Shown: positions 1-6,177 of the stretch, in pieces
Position numbering within the stretch: the stretch's first letter is position 1
Layout: each line of letters begins with the position of its first letter
From: Gammaproteobacteria bacterium
Lineage (GTDB): Bacteria > Pseudomonadota > Gammaproteobacteria > Chromatiales > Chromatiaceae
Length of the DNA: 9,188 nucleotides
Assembly: GCA_019136395.1 (NCBI GenBank)
Contig: JAGVUH010000254.1
Coordinates: forward strand, 1 to 9,188
Direction: 5' to 3'
Made by a program: the position numbers and the translations under genes
The notes under the pieces: model-generated
The model's input: only the letters and a program-made list of their open reading frames with translations
What the model was told of the DNA's origin: nothing
The model's database searches: none

Positions 1-1
1 G

Positions 2-838
2 CCCCCGGCCGCGGCGGGCGTCCCGGCGGCCCCGGCGCGCACCGCCGAGCCCCCGCCCCTGGCGCCGGTGACCTCCCTGGAGGTGGCGCTGCCGGACGCC
101 AGCAGCATTCCCAGCGGGGGGTTCCCGGGGCTGGGGGCGGTTGCCCCCCCGCCGGACCTGGCCGGACCGGCGGTGATCAACCTGCAGCCCGGGATCACCG
201 CCAAGATCAAGATCTCGGGACGGATGCCGAACCGGATCGCCACCCCCTTCACCCAGCCCAAGGTGGTGGACACCAGCGGCGCGCAGATCATCATCAACGA
301 TGCGGATGTCTTCGTCGTGCCGGCGAGCGCCACACCGTTCTCGATCTTCATCACCGACGCCGAGCCGGGGAAACCGGTGGCGGCCCTGACCCTGGTTCCG
401 GATAACAGCCTGGACGCCCAGAGCGTGCTGCTGCAGATCGACCGCTCGGCGAATCCCTATCACGCGCATACCGCCGCCCAAACGGAGGAGACACGGGAGA
501 CCAGCGCCTACGAGTCGCAGATCGTCTATCTGTTGCGCAAGGTGGTCATCGGGCAACAACCCAAGGGCTTTGTCGAAGCGACACTGAATGTGCCCCCCTT
601 CAGCATCGGTCCGGTGCGCGGCGTGCCCAGCAAACGCTGGGCGGGCACGACGCTGGACATCTACCGCTACGACCTGACCAACCGCAGCAATAACTGGGTG
701 GAACTGACCGAGCAGAGTATTTACGAATCCGGGGTCAAGGCGGTGGCGTTCTTCCCCCGCGTCCGGCTGGCGCCCGGCGAATCCACCTACGCCTTCGTGG
801 TGGCGGCGGGGCGTACCGATCCCGCCGCCCGGCGTTAA
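2..838 (+). CDS. traK: TraK, F-type T4SS outer-membrane core protein (5' partial)
   Basis: TraK is the VirB9-like secretin-related protein of F-type systems. It sits in the periplasm/outer membrane and bridges lipoprotein TraV and inner-membrane-anchored TraB. The frame is open to the left window edge, so the start codon and export signal lie upstream. The GTG at 68 is an internal Val: an Ala/Pro-rich stretch precedes it in frame with no signal peptide. Seen directly: a conserved TraK block NLQPGITAKIKISGR followed by PNRIATPF (about nt 178-249), then beta-rich sequence with VFVVPAS and a C-terminal half with FFPRVRLAPGES near the end. Family recognition rests on the PNRIATPF block and on the position immediately before traB. 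It stops with TAA at 836-838, 27 bp before traB. The Ala/Pro-rich N-terminal linker looks longer than usual, but the true N-terminus is not visible. Confident in the family; less so in the mature length. Confidence 0.9.
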   Translation, partial: PPAAAGVPAAPARTAEPPPLAPVTSLEVALPDASSIPSGGFPGLGAVAPPPDLAGPAVINLQPGITAKIKISGRMPNRIATPFTQPKVVDTSGAQIIINDADVFVVPASATPFSIFITDAEPGKPVAALTLVPDNSLDAQSVLLQIDRSANPYHAHTAAQTEETRETSAYESQIVYLLRKVVIGQQPKGFVEATLNVPPFSIGPVRGVPSKRWAGTTLDIYRYDLTNRSNNWVELTEQSIYESGVKAVAFFPRVRLAPGESTYAFVVAAGRTDPAARR

Positions 839-865
839 CCGCGGGCAACCGAGACCCAGACCATC

Positions 866-2461
866 ATGGCTTTGCTATTTCAAGATAAATGGGACGCGTT
901 GACTCCGGGCACGAAACGCTTTATTGCGATCTTTGCCGCGCTCGGCGCCATCGTCGCCCTCAGCGGCCTGACGCAGTTGCTGCGCAAGGAGGCGCCGGTG
1001 CTCGACAAGGTCGACACCAGCGTGGACATGCAGATCATGATCCCGGAACGGCGCGATTCGACCCTGGATGAGCTCAATGCCAGCCAGATCGCCCAGGAGC
1101 GGCGGCTGATGCGCCTGGAGCAACTCATGCAGACGCAGCAGAAGGGCATTCAGGACGCCCTGCGCGATCTGCAGGCGCAGATCAACGAACGCCCCGGGGG
1201 GTCGCGGGAAATTCAGGGACTGCAGGAGCAATTGCAATTTGTCACCAGCGCCCTGCGGCGCATGGAAACCAAGTCCCAGATTACCGAGCGCAAGGTGGAG
1301 GACATCAGCGAGGTCGTCCCGGCCGAGGGCGTCACCGCCGAGCAGCTCGCCGCGGCCGCCGCGCAGGCCGCGGGTGGCTCGCCGGGCGGCCTGGTGGTGC
1401 CCATGCCCAGCCCGGCGGGGCTGCCGCCAGGGATGGACGGGGCGACCGGCGACCCCGCCCTGCCGCCGCTGCCGGACCTGCCCGCCGGGGAGGTGGCGGC
1501 CGGGACCGCCGGGGAACCGCCGGCCCTGCCGCAACTGCCGCCGGTCCCGGCCCTGCCGGGACTGGCCCCGCTGCCCGCGGGCGCGCCGCCGGCGCCGGTC
1601 GCGGCGGAGGCGCCGGTGACCTTGCGGCTGGTGACGGCGCAAACCGAAACCCAGGAGGCCCCGCCGCCCGCCGATGAATTTGAAGGTCGGCGCATTCCCA
1701 CCCGCGCCCGTACGCCGGAGGCGGGGCGCGGGGACGGGGCGGCGGCCGAGGGCGCCGCGACCGGGGGCGGCGGGACGGTGGCCCGGGCGGCCGGTGACGT
1801 CAAGGCGGAAAAGGCCGCCAAAAACGACATCTCGGTCTACATGCCCGCCGGCGCCATGTTCACCGGCATTCTCCTCAACGGCGTGGATGCGCTCACCAGT
1901 AACAGCGCCTCCTCCAACCCCACGCCGATGCTGATCCGCGTCAAGCGGGAGGCGATCGTGCCCAATCATTTTACCGTCGATATCCGCGAATGCTTTGTTA
2001 TCGCCTCCGGTTACGGGCGGATGAGCACGGAACGGATGGAGGCGCGCACCGAACGCCTGAGCTGCGTGCGCACCGATGGCGGGGTGATCGACGCCAAACT
2101 GGAAGGTTATGTCATCGGCGAAGACGGCAAGGTCGGCATGCGCGGCCGCCTGGTGTCACGTTACGGCTCCCTGCTCACCCGCGCGACGATGGCCGGCCTC
2201 TTGTCCGGGTTTGCCGACGCGATGAAGCCCTCCTATGTCTCCCAGTTGAAGATCGACCCGCAAGGCACGACCACCACCACCCAGCCGCAGTTTGGCGACA
2301 TCGCCAAGGGCGGTCTGTTTGGCGGCGCCAGCACCTCGGCCCAGAGTGTGTCGGACTTCTTCCTCGACATGGCGCAGGAGACCTTCCCGGTGATTGAGGT
2401 CGATGCCGGTCGCAGCGCGACGATTGTCGTGTTGCGCGGCACCCAACTGAAGCTCGGCTAA
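866..2461 (+). CDS. traB: TraB, VirB10-like T4SS envelope-spanning protein
   Basis: TraB links the inner membrane to the outer-membrane TraK/TraV ring and is thought to transmit the ATPase signal to the channel. The 531-residue product has a short cytoplasmic N-terminus (WDALTPGTKR), one membrane segment at about residues 18-38, and a charged Gln/Glu/Arg-rich coiled-coil-like region at about 55-150. A long Pro/Ala/Gly-rich linker (about 155-310) follows, then the VirB10/TrbI-type beta domain from about 320 to the end. Within that domain are YMPAGAMFTG (about 325-334), Cys376 and Cys400 (contexts ECFVI and RLSCV, a pair typical of F-type TraB), GMRGRLVSR (424-432) and a C-terminal PVIEVDAGR stretch. 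F TraB, from memory, is about 475 residues; the excess lies mainly in the linker. The start ATG at 866 has only a weak purine-rich site upstream (GAG at 851-853) but gives the expected N-terminus. The stop TAA (2459-2461) overlaps an ATG at 2461, though the traV start is placed downstream. Confidence 0.94.
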   Translation: MALLFQDKWDALTPGTKRFIAIFAALGAIVALSGLTQLLRKEAPVLDKVDTSVDMQIMIPERRDSTLDELNASQIAQERRLMRLEQLMQTQQKGIQDALRDLQAQINERPGGSREIQGLQEQLQFVTSALRRMETKSQITERKVEDISEVVPAEGVTAEQLAAAAAQAAGGSPGGLVVPMPSPAGLPPGMDGATGDPALPPLPDLPAGEVAAGTAGEPPALPQLPPVPALPGLAPLPAGAPPAPVAAEAPVTLRLVTAQTETQEAPPPADEFEGRRIPTRARTPEAGRGDGAAAEGAATGGGGTVARAAGDVKAEKAAKNDISVYMPAGAMFTGILLNGVDALTSNSASSNPTPMLIRVKREAIVPNHFTVDIRECFVIASGYGRMSTERMEARTERLSCVRTDGGVIDAKLEGYVIGEDGKVGMRGRLVSRYGSLLTRATMAGLLSGFADAMKPSYVSQLKIDPQGTTTTTQPQFGDIAKGGLFGGASTSAQSVSDFFLDMAQETFPVIEVDAGRSATIVVLRGTQLKLG

Positions 2462-2497
2462 TGCCCGGGCACCCAACATCCACATGCGAGGCGACCT

Positions 2498-2502
2498 GGA
2501 GG
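2498..2502 (+). promoter_or_regulatory. Shine-Dalgarno site of traV
   Basis: GGAGG lies 9 nt before the ATG at 2512. It is the strongest ribosome-binding match near this gene and is the reason for choosing 2512 over the ATG at 2461 that overlaps the traB stop codon. Confidence 0.6.
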
Positions 2503-2511
2503 CCTAGGGGT

Positions 2512-3222
2512 ATGGTGTTCTCTGTTCTCACGCGACCGGCGGGGCGCGCCGCGCGCGCGCTGACCGGGGCGGCCTGTGTCCTGGCCGGCGGGCTGCTGGC
2601 CGGCTGTGGCAGCTTCGGCGGCACGGGTGAATCCGAATTTGCCTGTCCCGGGCATCCCAAAGGCGTGTCCTGCAAGAGCCCGATCGAGGTGTACGAGGCG
2701 ACCAACGGGCCGGGGGACGCCTTCGCCGGCGGCGCCGGCGGCAGTGCGGCCGGTCACACCGGGGCCGCCACGAGCGCGGCGGGAGGGACCCTGAGCACGC
2801 CCCTGGTGGTACAGCGTAACCTGATTGTCGCCCCGCCGAATCCCAAGCCGATTCTGGAAGAGGCGCAGGTCATGCGCATCTGGATGGCGCCGTTTGTCGA
2901 CAGCAATCAAGACCTGCAGTGGCCGGGGTATACCTATACCGAAGTCACCCCCCGCCGTTGGGCGTTTGGCGAGGTGGAGGTCGAGCAAATCCGGCAAACC
3001 GCGCCGTTGCAAGTCGCGGCGACGCCCCAGCCGCCGGCCGCGAGCGCCGCGCCGCGTAGTCAAAAGGAATACACCGTGGGCAAGCCGCGGCCGGACGCCG
3101 CCCCGACCCCCGCCAAGGGCGAGGAGCGCCCCCTGGGGCCGGCGTATATGCGCCACCAGGAACCGAAACTGGATGAGCGCGCTTATGATCGGCCGGTCAA
3201 TGACTTGCTGAACGCGAACTGA
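2512..3222 (+). CDS. traV: TraV, outer-membrane lipoprotein of the F-type T4SS
   Basis: TraV is the VirB7-like lipoprotein that anchors the TraK/TraB core to the outer membrane. From ATG 2512 the product is 236 residues. It has a basic N-terminus, a hydrophobic stretch and the lipobox LLAGC, with Cys32 as the lipidated residue: a textbook type II signal peptide. Just after it come SFGGTGESEFAC and a second Cys (Cys45 and Cys54, in GVSCKSP), followed by EVYEATN. This Cys pair plus the EVY-AT-N block is typical of SXT/R391-type TraV. A Gly/Ala-rich linker follows, then the second conserved block MRIWMAPFVD (from residue 121) through YTEVTPRRWAFG. The C-terminal tail is Pro/Ala-rich and charged. 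F TraV, from memory, is about 171 residues, so this one is longer. An upstream in-frame ATG at 2461 (overlapping the traB stop) would add 17 residues ahead of the signal peptide and has a poorer ribosome-binding site. The gene ends at TGA 3220-3222. Confidence 0.92.
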   Translation: MVFSVLTRPAGRAARALTGAACVLAGGLLAGCGSFGGTGESEFACPGHPKGVSCKSPIEVYEATNGPGDAFAGGAGGSAAGHTGAATSAAGGTLSTPLVVQRNLIVAPPNPKPILEEAQVMRIWMAPFVDSNQDLQWPGYTYTEVTPRRWAFGEVEVEQIRQTAPLQVAATPQPPAASAAPRSQKEYTVGKPRPDAAPTPAKGEERPLGPAYMRHQEPKLDERAYDRPVNDLLNAN

Positions 3223-3309
3223 GTCGGTGCGCCCCGTCGCGGTGGGCCCGCGCTGACCGACCGCGGCGCCCCGCCTCAACCCTCCCTACCCGGAACGTCT
3301 GCCGGTGAT

Positions 3310-3339
3310 CCGACCAGTCGCCCGTGCGCCGCTGGTCGG
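3310..3339 (+). repeat. Perfect 8-bp inverted repeat with 14-nt loop
   Basis: CCGACCAG (3310-3317) is the exact reverse complement of CTGGTCGG (3332-3339), with 14 nt between. No T-run follows the right arm, so it does not look like an intrinsic terminator. It could be an operator half-site pair (arm centres 22 bp apart, about two helical turns) or an RNA stem-loop that separates traV mRNA from the downstream message. An 8-bp match in G+C-rich sequence can arise by chance. Confidence 0.4.
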
Positions 3340-3362
3340 GCGCGGCCGCCCCCGCCACGGGT

Positions 3363-3396
3363 CTGATCGCGCCGCGCTTCCCACCTGATCGCGCCG
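3363..3396 (+). repeat. Two direct repeats CTGATCGCGCCG, 22 bp apart
   Basis: The 12-mer CTGATCGCGCCG occurs at 3363-3374 and again at 3385-3396. The 22-bp period puts both copies on about the same face of the helix, as with tandem regulator sites. It may instead be leftover sequence from an insertion or a local duplication. Confidence 0.35.
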
Positions 3397-3417
3397 GCCC
3401 TCCGTCGCGCCCTTTGC

Positions 3418-3435
3418 GGCGCAAGCGCGCCTTTT
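3418..3435 (+). terminator. Possible weak hairpin-T terminator or attenuator
   Basis: GGCGC (3418-3422), loop AAGC, GCGCC (3427-3431), then TTTT (3432-3435). The stem is only 5 bp and the T-run only 4, so termination would be weak at best. It is mentioned because it lies between traV and the cassette and could lower read-through. Confidence 0.15.
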
Positions 3436-3470
3436 GCCCGCGCTTTCGCCGCAATACGCCCGGAGGCGCT

Positions 3471-3479
3471 TGCTACAGT
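3471..3479 (+). promoter_or_regulatory. Possible extended -10 promoter element for the cassette
   Basis: TGCTACAGT fits the extended -10 pattern TGnTAnnnT. I see no good -35 hexamer at 16-18 bp upstream (the sequence there is about GCAATA). If used, transcription would start near 3486, about 25 nt before the GTG start of the MBOAT gene. Weak evidence. Confidence 0.22.
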
Positions 3480-3499
3480 GCCGCCTCAATTACGGTCCC

Positions 3500-3503
3500 G
3501 GAG
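3500..3503 (+). promoter_or_regulatory. Shine-Dalgarno site deciding the MBOAT start
   Basis: GGAG lies 8 nt before the GTG at 3512. Together with the family-typical N-terminus that begins there, it places the start at 3512 and not at the ATG at 3434. Confidence 0.55.
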
Positions 3504-3511
3504 CGCGCGGC

Positions 3512-4948
3512 GTGCTGTTCAATTCAGCCTTGTTCCTTTACGTCTTTCTACCCGTGGTGGTGCTGGGTTATTACGCCGGGCGGGCGCGGGGCGGTTATGC
3601 CGTGGCCGAGGCCTGGTTATTCGCCGCTTCGCTCCTCTTTTACGCCTCGTGGGACGTCCGTTATCTGCCGCTGTTGCTGGGCAGTATCGCCGTCAATTAC
3701 CGCCTGGGCCAGACGCTGCGTCGCCAGCCACGCCGCCGCTGGTTGGCGGTCGGGGTGGCGCTGAACCTGGGTCTGCTGGGCTTTTACAAGTACGCGGACT
3801 TCTTTCTCGGCGAAGTGAATGCGCTGGCGGGCACGGCCTATCCGTTGATCGGGGTGATTCTCCCGCTGGGTCTGAGCTTCATCACCTTTCAGCAAATCGC
3901 CTATCTGGTCGACAGTTATCACGGCCAGTCCCACGGGGATGAGGGCTGGTTGCGCTACGCGCTGTTTGTCACCTTTTTTCCGCAACTGGTGGCCGGACCG
4001 ATCGTTCAACACCGCGAGATCATTCCCCAGTTCGGCGCCCTCGCCCGCCCCACCCCCGGCCTGCCGTGGGGGTTCGCCACCGGGCTGTTCATCTTCAGCG
4101 TCGGCCTGTTCAAGAAGGTGGTGATAGCCGACAGCCTCGCGCCGTGGGCGGACCGCGCCTTTGCCGATGCCACCGCCCTCGGCTTCTTCGATGCCTGGAC
4201 CGCTGCCCTGGCCTACACCCTGCAGATCTATTTTGATTTCTCCGCGTATTCGGACATGGCGGTCGGCCTCGGCCTGCTGTTTGGCCTGCGCCTGCCCCTG
4301 AATTTTCTCAGCCCCTATCAGGCGGTGACGATCTCGGATTTTTGGCGCCGCTGGCACATCACCCTGGGGCGCTTTCTGCGCGACTACCTCTATATCCCCC
4401 TCGGCGGCAACCGCCAGCGCCTGGCCCGTACGCTGATGGCGCTGGCCGTCACCATGCTGTTGGGCGGACTGTGGCATGGCGCGGCCTGGACCTTTGTCGC
4501 CTGGGGCGGTCTGCACGGGGCCTATCTGGCGGTCTATCACCTGTGGCGGCGCGGCCGTTGGCGCTTGCCGCGGCCCGTCGCCTGGGCGCTGACGTTCACC
4601 GCCGTGGTCTTTGCCTGGGTCTTGTTCCGCGCCGACAGCTTTGCCGCGGCGTGGCATCTGTGGGGGGCGATGCTCGGCCTGCACGGGGTGGACCTGCCCA
4701 ACACGCTACGCCCCATGCTGGGGTTTCTGGGCGAGGCCGTGGTGTGGAGCATGCCCCGCCAGGCCAATGGCCTGGAGATGCTGATCCTGCTGCCGCTGCT
4801 GGTGTTCGTGGTCACCCAGCCGAATGTCCACGACCTCGCGGCGCGCTTTCAGCCGACGCGGCGCTGGGGGGTGACGACCTTCGGCGCGGCCGCCGCGGCA
4901 GTGGTGCTCCTGGGGCAACCCACCACCTTCATCTACTGGGCCTTCTAG
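3512..4948 (+). CDS. MBOAT-family O-acyltransferase (AlgI/DltB/PatA type)
   Basis: This is a polytopic inner-membrane enzyme (about 11 hydrophobic segments, 478 residues) of the family that takes an acyl group from a cytoplasmic donor and moves it across the membrane for esterification of envelope polymers. The start is GTG 3512: the product then begins (V/M)LFNSALFLYVFLP, matching the usual MLFNS start of AlgI-like proteins. The ATG at 3434 would add 26 Arg-rich residues of unlikely kind. Signature blocks: a GPI motif in VAGPIVQHREIIPQF (about 161-174), YFDFSAYSDMA (about 240-250), DFWRRWHITLGRFLRDYLYIPLGG (276-299) and GLWHGAAWTFVAWGGLHG (319-336). The active-site His in GLWH is residue 322, which I recall as the number of the essential His in Pseudomonas AlgI. 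The last six residues, FIYWAF, fit the C-terminal acyl-shuttle hexapeptide, in which a Tyr (here 475) carries the acyl group. No DltA/DltC-like activation genes are nearby, so an acetyl-CoA-type donor is more likely than D-alanine. The substrate is unknown. The TAG stop lies 4 bp before the next small gene. Confidence 0.95.
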   Translation: MLFNSALFLYVFLPVVVLGYYAGRARGGYAVAEAWLFAASLLFYASWDVRYLPLLLGSIAVNYRLGQTLRRQPRRRWLAVGVALNLGLLGFYKYADFFLGEVNALAGTAYPLIGVILPLGLSFITFQQIAYLVDSYHGQSHGDEGWLRYALFVTFFPQLVAGPIVQHREIIPQFGALARPTPGLPWGFATGLFIFSVGLFKKVVIADSLAPWADRAFADATALGFFDAWTAALAYTLQIYFDFSAYSDMAVGLGLLFGLRLPLNFLSPYQAVTISDFWRRWHITLGRFLRDYLYIPLGGNRQRLARTLMALAVTMLLGGLWHGAAWTFVAWGGLHGAYLAVYHLWRRGRWRLPRPVAWALTFTAVVFAWVLFRADSFAAAWHLWGAMLGLHGVDLPNTLRPMLGFLGEAVVWSMPRQANGLEMLILLPLLVFVVTQPNVHDLAARFQPTRRWGVTTFGAAAAAVVLLGQPTTFIYWAF

Positions 4949-4952
4949 GCGC

Positions 4953-5102
4953 ATGGCCGCTCCTCTCCCGCCGAACGCCGCTGTGACCCGCCCGGTGCGG
5001 CGCTGGACCCGGCGCTGGGTCGCCGCGCTCACCGTCTGGGCCCTTCTGCTCCTCCTGCTGAATCTGTGGGTGATCCACGGCGGCGGGGCATCCCATGGTT
5101 GA
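4953..5102 (+). CDS. Small single-pass membrane protein of the acylation cassette
   Basis: This 49-residue open frame (ATG 4953, TGA 5100-5102) fills the gap between the MBOAT stop (4948) and the SGNH gene, whose ATG at 5095 it overlaps by 8 nt. Such linkage suggests translational coupling. The product has a Pro/Ala-rich N-terminus, a basic stretch RRWTRRW (16-22), one strong membrane helix (about 23-41, with six Leu at 31-36) and a short tail IHGGGASHG. By the positive-inside rule the N-terminus should be cytoplasmic. Without it the operon would have an unusual 146-bp gap. Residues 14-40 align without gaps to residues 25-51 of the downstream SGNH protein with 16 of 27 identical, including RRW, ALxxW, LLL and LNL. 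Its size and place next to an MBOAT recall DltX of Gram-positive dlt operons, but it lacks the C-terminal Tyr motif of DltX; here that motif is on the MBOAT. I recognise no family. Start support is modest (AGG 3 nt upstream only). It could be a diverged duplication of the SGNH anchor with no function. Confidence 0.55.
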   Translation: MAAPLPPNAAVTRPVRRWTRRWVAALTVWALLLLLLNLWVIHGGGASHG

Positions 5103-6171
5103 CGCCCGCCACCCGGTTTCCCCGCCGTGCCCGCCGCCAGCGCCGGCGGCCGGCCGCGATCCGGCGCCCGCCCGCCGGTGGTCGCGCTATCTGGTCACGG
5201 CCCTGGCCCTGTGGACCGGGCTGCTGCTGACCCTCAATCTGCTGGTGGATCCGTTCCAGGTCTTTGGCCTGCTGCCGCTGCGCGACAGCTATGGGCCGAA
5301 CGAGATGCTGAACAAATACCGGCATCTGGCCGCGCAGCCCACGCGCCATGACGCGTTCTTCATCGGCTCGAGCCGGATGGGGGCGTTTGACCCCGCGCAT
5401 GTGGCGGCGCTCCGTCCCGAGCGGCGCTATTACAACCTGGGGGTGCTGGGCAGTCGCCCGGCAGAACAGCTGGCGTTACTCCAGGCGCTGCACGCCGCCG
5501 GGGTGACGATCCGCGAAGTGGTCGTCGGTCTGGAACTTTACCCCTTTCTCACCCCGCCGCCGCGCGACGCGCTGACCTATCGCCTGCCGCCCGAGGTCAC
5601 CGGGGAATCCCGCCTGTCATTTCACCTCGCTTATCTCTGGCAGGTGGATTATCCGCGACTGGTCTCGCGGCTGATCCATCAATTCCACGCCGCGCCGCAG
5701 ATGCACTTCGATTTTACCGGCAGCGGGCGCTACCTGCTCACCGGGCTCGAACGGGAACGGGCGGCGGATCCGCAGGCGTATCAGCAGCGCTATGTCGCCG
5801 ACCTGCCGGAAAGCCCGCGCCCCGCTGGGCCGCCCCCGTGGCGTGCCGACGCGTTTGCCGAGCTGACCCGGCTGCGGGACTGGCTGCAGGCGCAGGGCAT
5901 CACCGCCTGGTATTTCATCCACCCCTTCCATCCCGGCGATCTGACCAATGTCCCGGTGAGCGCGCCGGCCGAATTTGTGCGCCAGCTCCGCGCTCTCCTG
6001 CCGGCGGTGCACGATTTTTCGCGCGACGCGCGATTCCTCTCCAGTCGCGATTACTACGACTACAAGCATTACACCTCCGCGGTGGCCGACGGCATTCTGC
6101 ACGCGCTGTTCGCCGCGTCCCCCACCGCCTCACCGTCCGATTCCGCGGCTTTGGCCGGCGGGGGAGATTGA
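5095..6171 (+). CDS. Membrane-anchored SGNH-type acyltransferase partner of the MBOAT (DltD/AlgJ/PatB-like role)
   Basis: The 358-residue product has a Pro/Ala-rich cytoplasmic tail (1-26), a basic RRWSR, one membrane segment (about 32-51) and a large periplasmic domain. That domain shows SGNH-like blocks: FFIGSSRMG with the putative nucleophile Ser93 (block I, GSS in place of GDS); YYNLGVLGS at about 112-120 (block II-like); a hydrophobic strand VVVGLELYPF at about 142-151; and a C-terminal DYYDYKHYT with Asp322 and His325 forming the DxxH block. This is the layout of periplasmic transferases such as DltD and AlgJ/AlgX, which accept the acyl group from an MBOAT and ester-link it to the final polymer. 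The assignment rests on these motifs plus position after an MBOAT; I do not recognise the exact family, and an SGNH esterase is possible. ATG 5095 overlaps the end of the small upstream gene and has GGGG (5085-5088) as a ribosome-binding site. The stop is 6 bp before traC, so the cassette and traC probably share a transcript. Confidence 0.8.
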   Translation: MVDARHPVSPPCPPPAPAAGRDPAPARRWSRYLVTALALWTGLLLTLNLLVDPFQVFGLLPLRDSYGPNEMLNKYRHLAAQPTRHDAFFIGSSRMGAFDPAHVAALRPERRYYNLGVLGSRPAEQLALLQALHAAGVTIREVVVGLELYPFLTPPPRDALTYRLPPEVTGESRLSFHLAYLWQVDYPRLVSRLIHQFHAAPQMHFDFTGSGRYLLTGLERERAADPQAYQQRYVADLPESPRPAGPPPWRADAFAELTRLRDWLQAQGITAWYFIHPFHPGDLTNVPVSAPAEFVRQLRALLPAVHDFSRDARFLSSRDYYDYKHYTSAVADGILHALFAASPTASPSDSAALAGGGD

Positions 6172-6177
6172 AGCCGC

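Larger units (their letters stand above)
3223..3511 (+). other. Non-coding gap between traV and the acylation cassette
   Basis: This 289-bp stretch is the only sizeable gap in an otherwise compact operon. I see no convincing gene in it: the open frames crossing it are low-complexity Arg/Pro/Ala shadows, with no pilin, dsbC or RNA-gene signature. It holds a perfect 8-bp inverted repeat, a 12-bp direct repeat at 22-bp spacing, a small hairpin followed by four Ts, and an extended -10-like motif, each listed separately. It marks the left boundary of the cassette and is the natural place for separate control of it. Confidence 0.6.

Noticed and set aside
68..70. GTG as the traK start codon
   Set aside because: The frame is open upstream to the window edge with coding-like Ala/Pro-rich sequence, and starting here would leave an exported protein with no signal peptide.
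875..1969. 364-codon open frame on the minus strand over traB
   Set aside because: Arg/Gly-rich shadow caused mainly by the Pro/Ala-rich linker of TraB on the other strand.
2461..2511. ATG at 2461 overlapping the traB stop as the traV start
   Set aside because: It would put 17 residues ahead of a lipoprotein signal peptide; ATG 2512 has GGAGG at ideal spacing. It cannot be fully excluded.
3310..3339. Inverted repeat as a rho-independent terminator of traKBV
   Set aside because: No T-run follows the right arm, and the sequence after it stays G+C-rich.
3434..3511. Upstream ATG start for the MBOAT gene (26 extra residues)
   Set aside because: The added residues are Arg-rich and unlike MBOAT N-termini, and there is no good ribosome-binding site. 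GTG 3512 has GGAG 8 nt upstream and gives the usual LFNS start.
3617..4684. 355-codon open frame on the minus strand over the MBOAT gene
   Set aside because: Low-complexity Gln/Arg/Gly-rich translation opposite a gene with unmistakable MBOAT motifs; a composition shadow.
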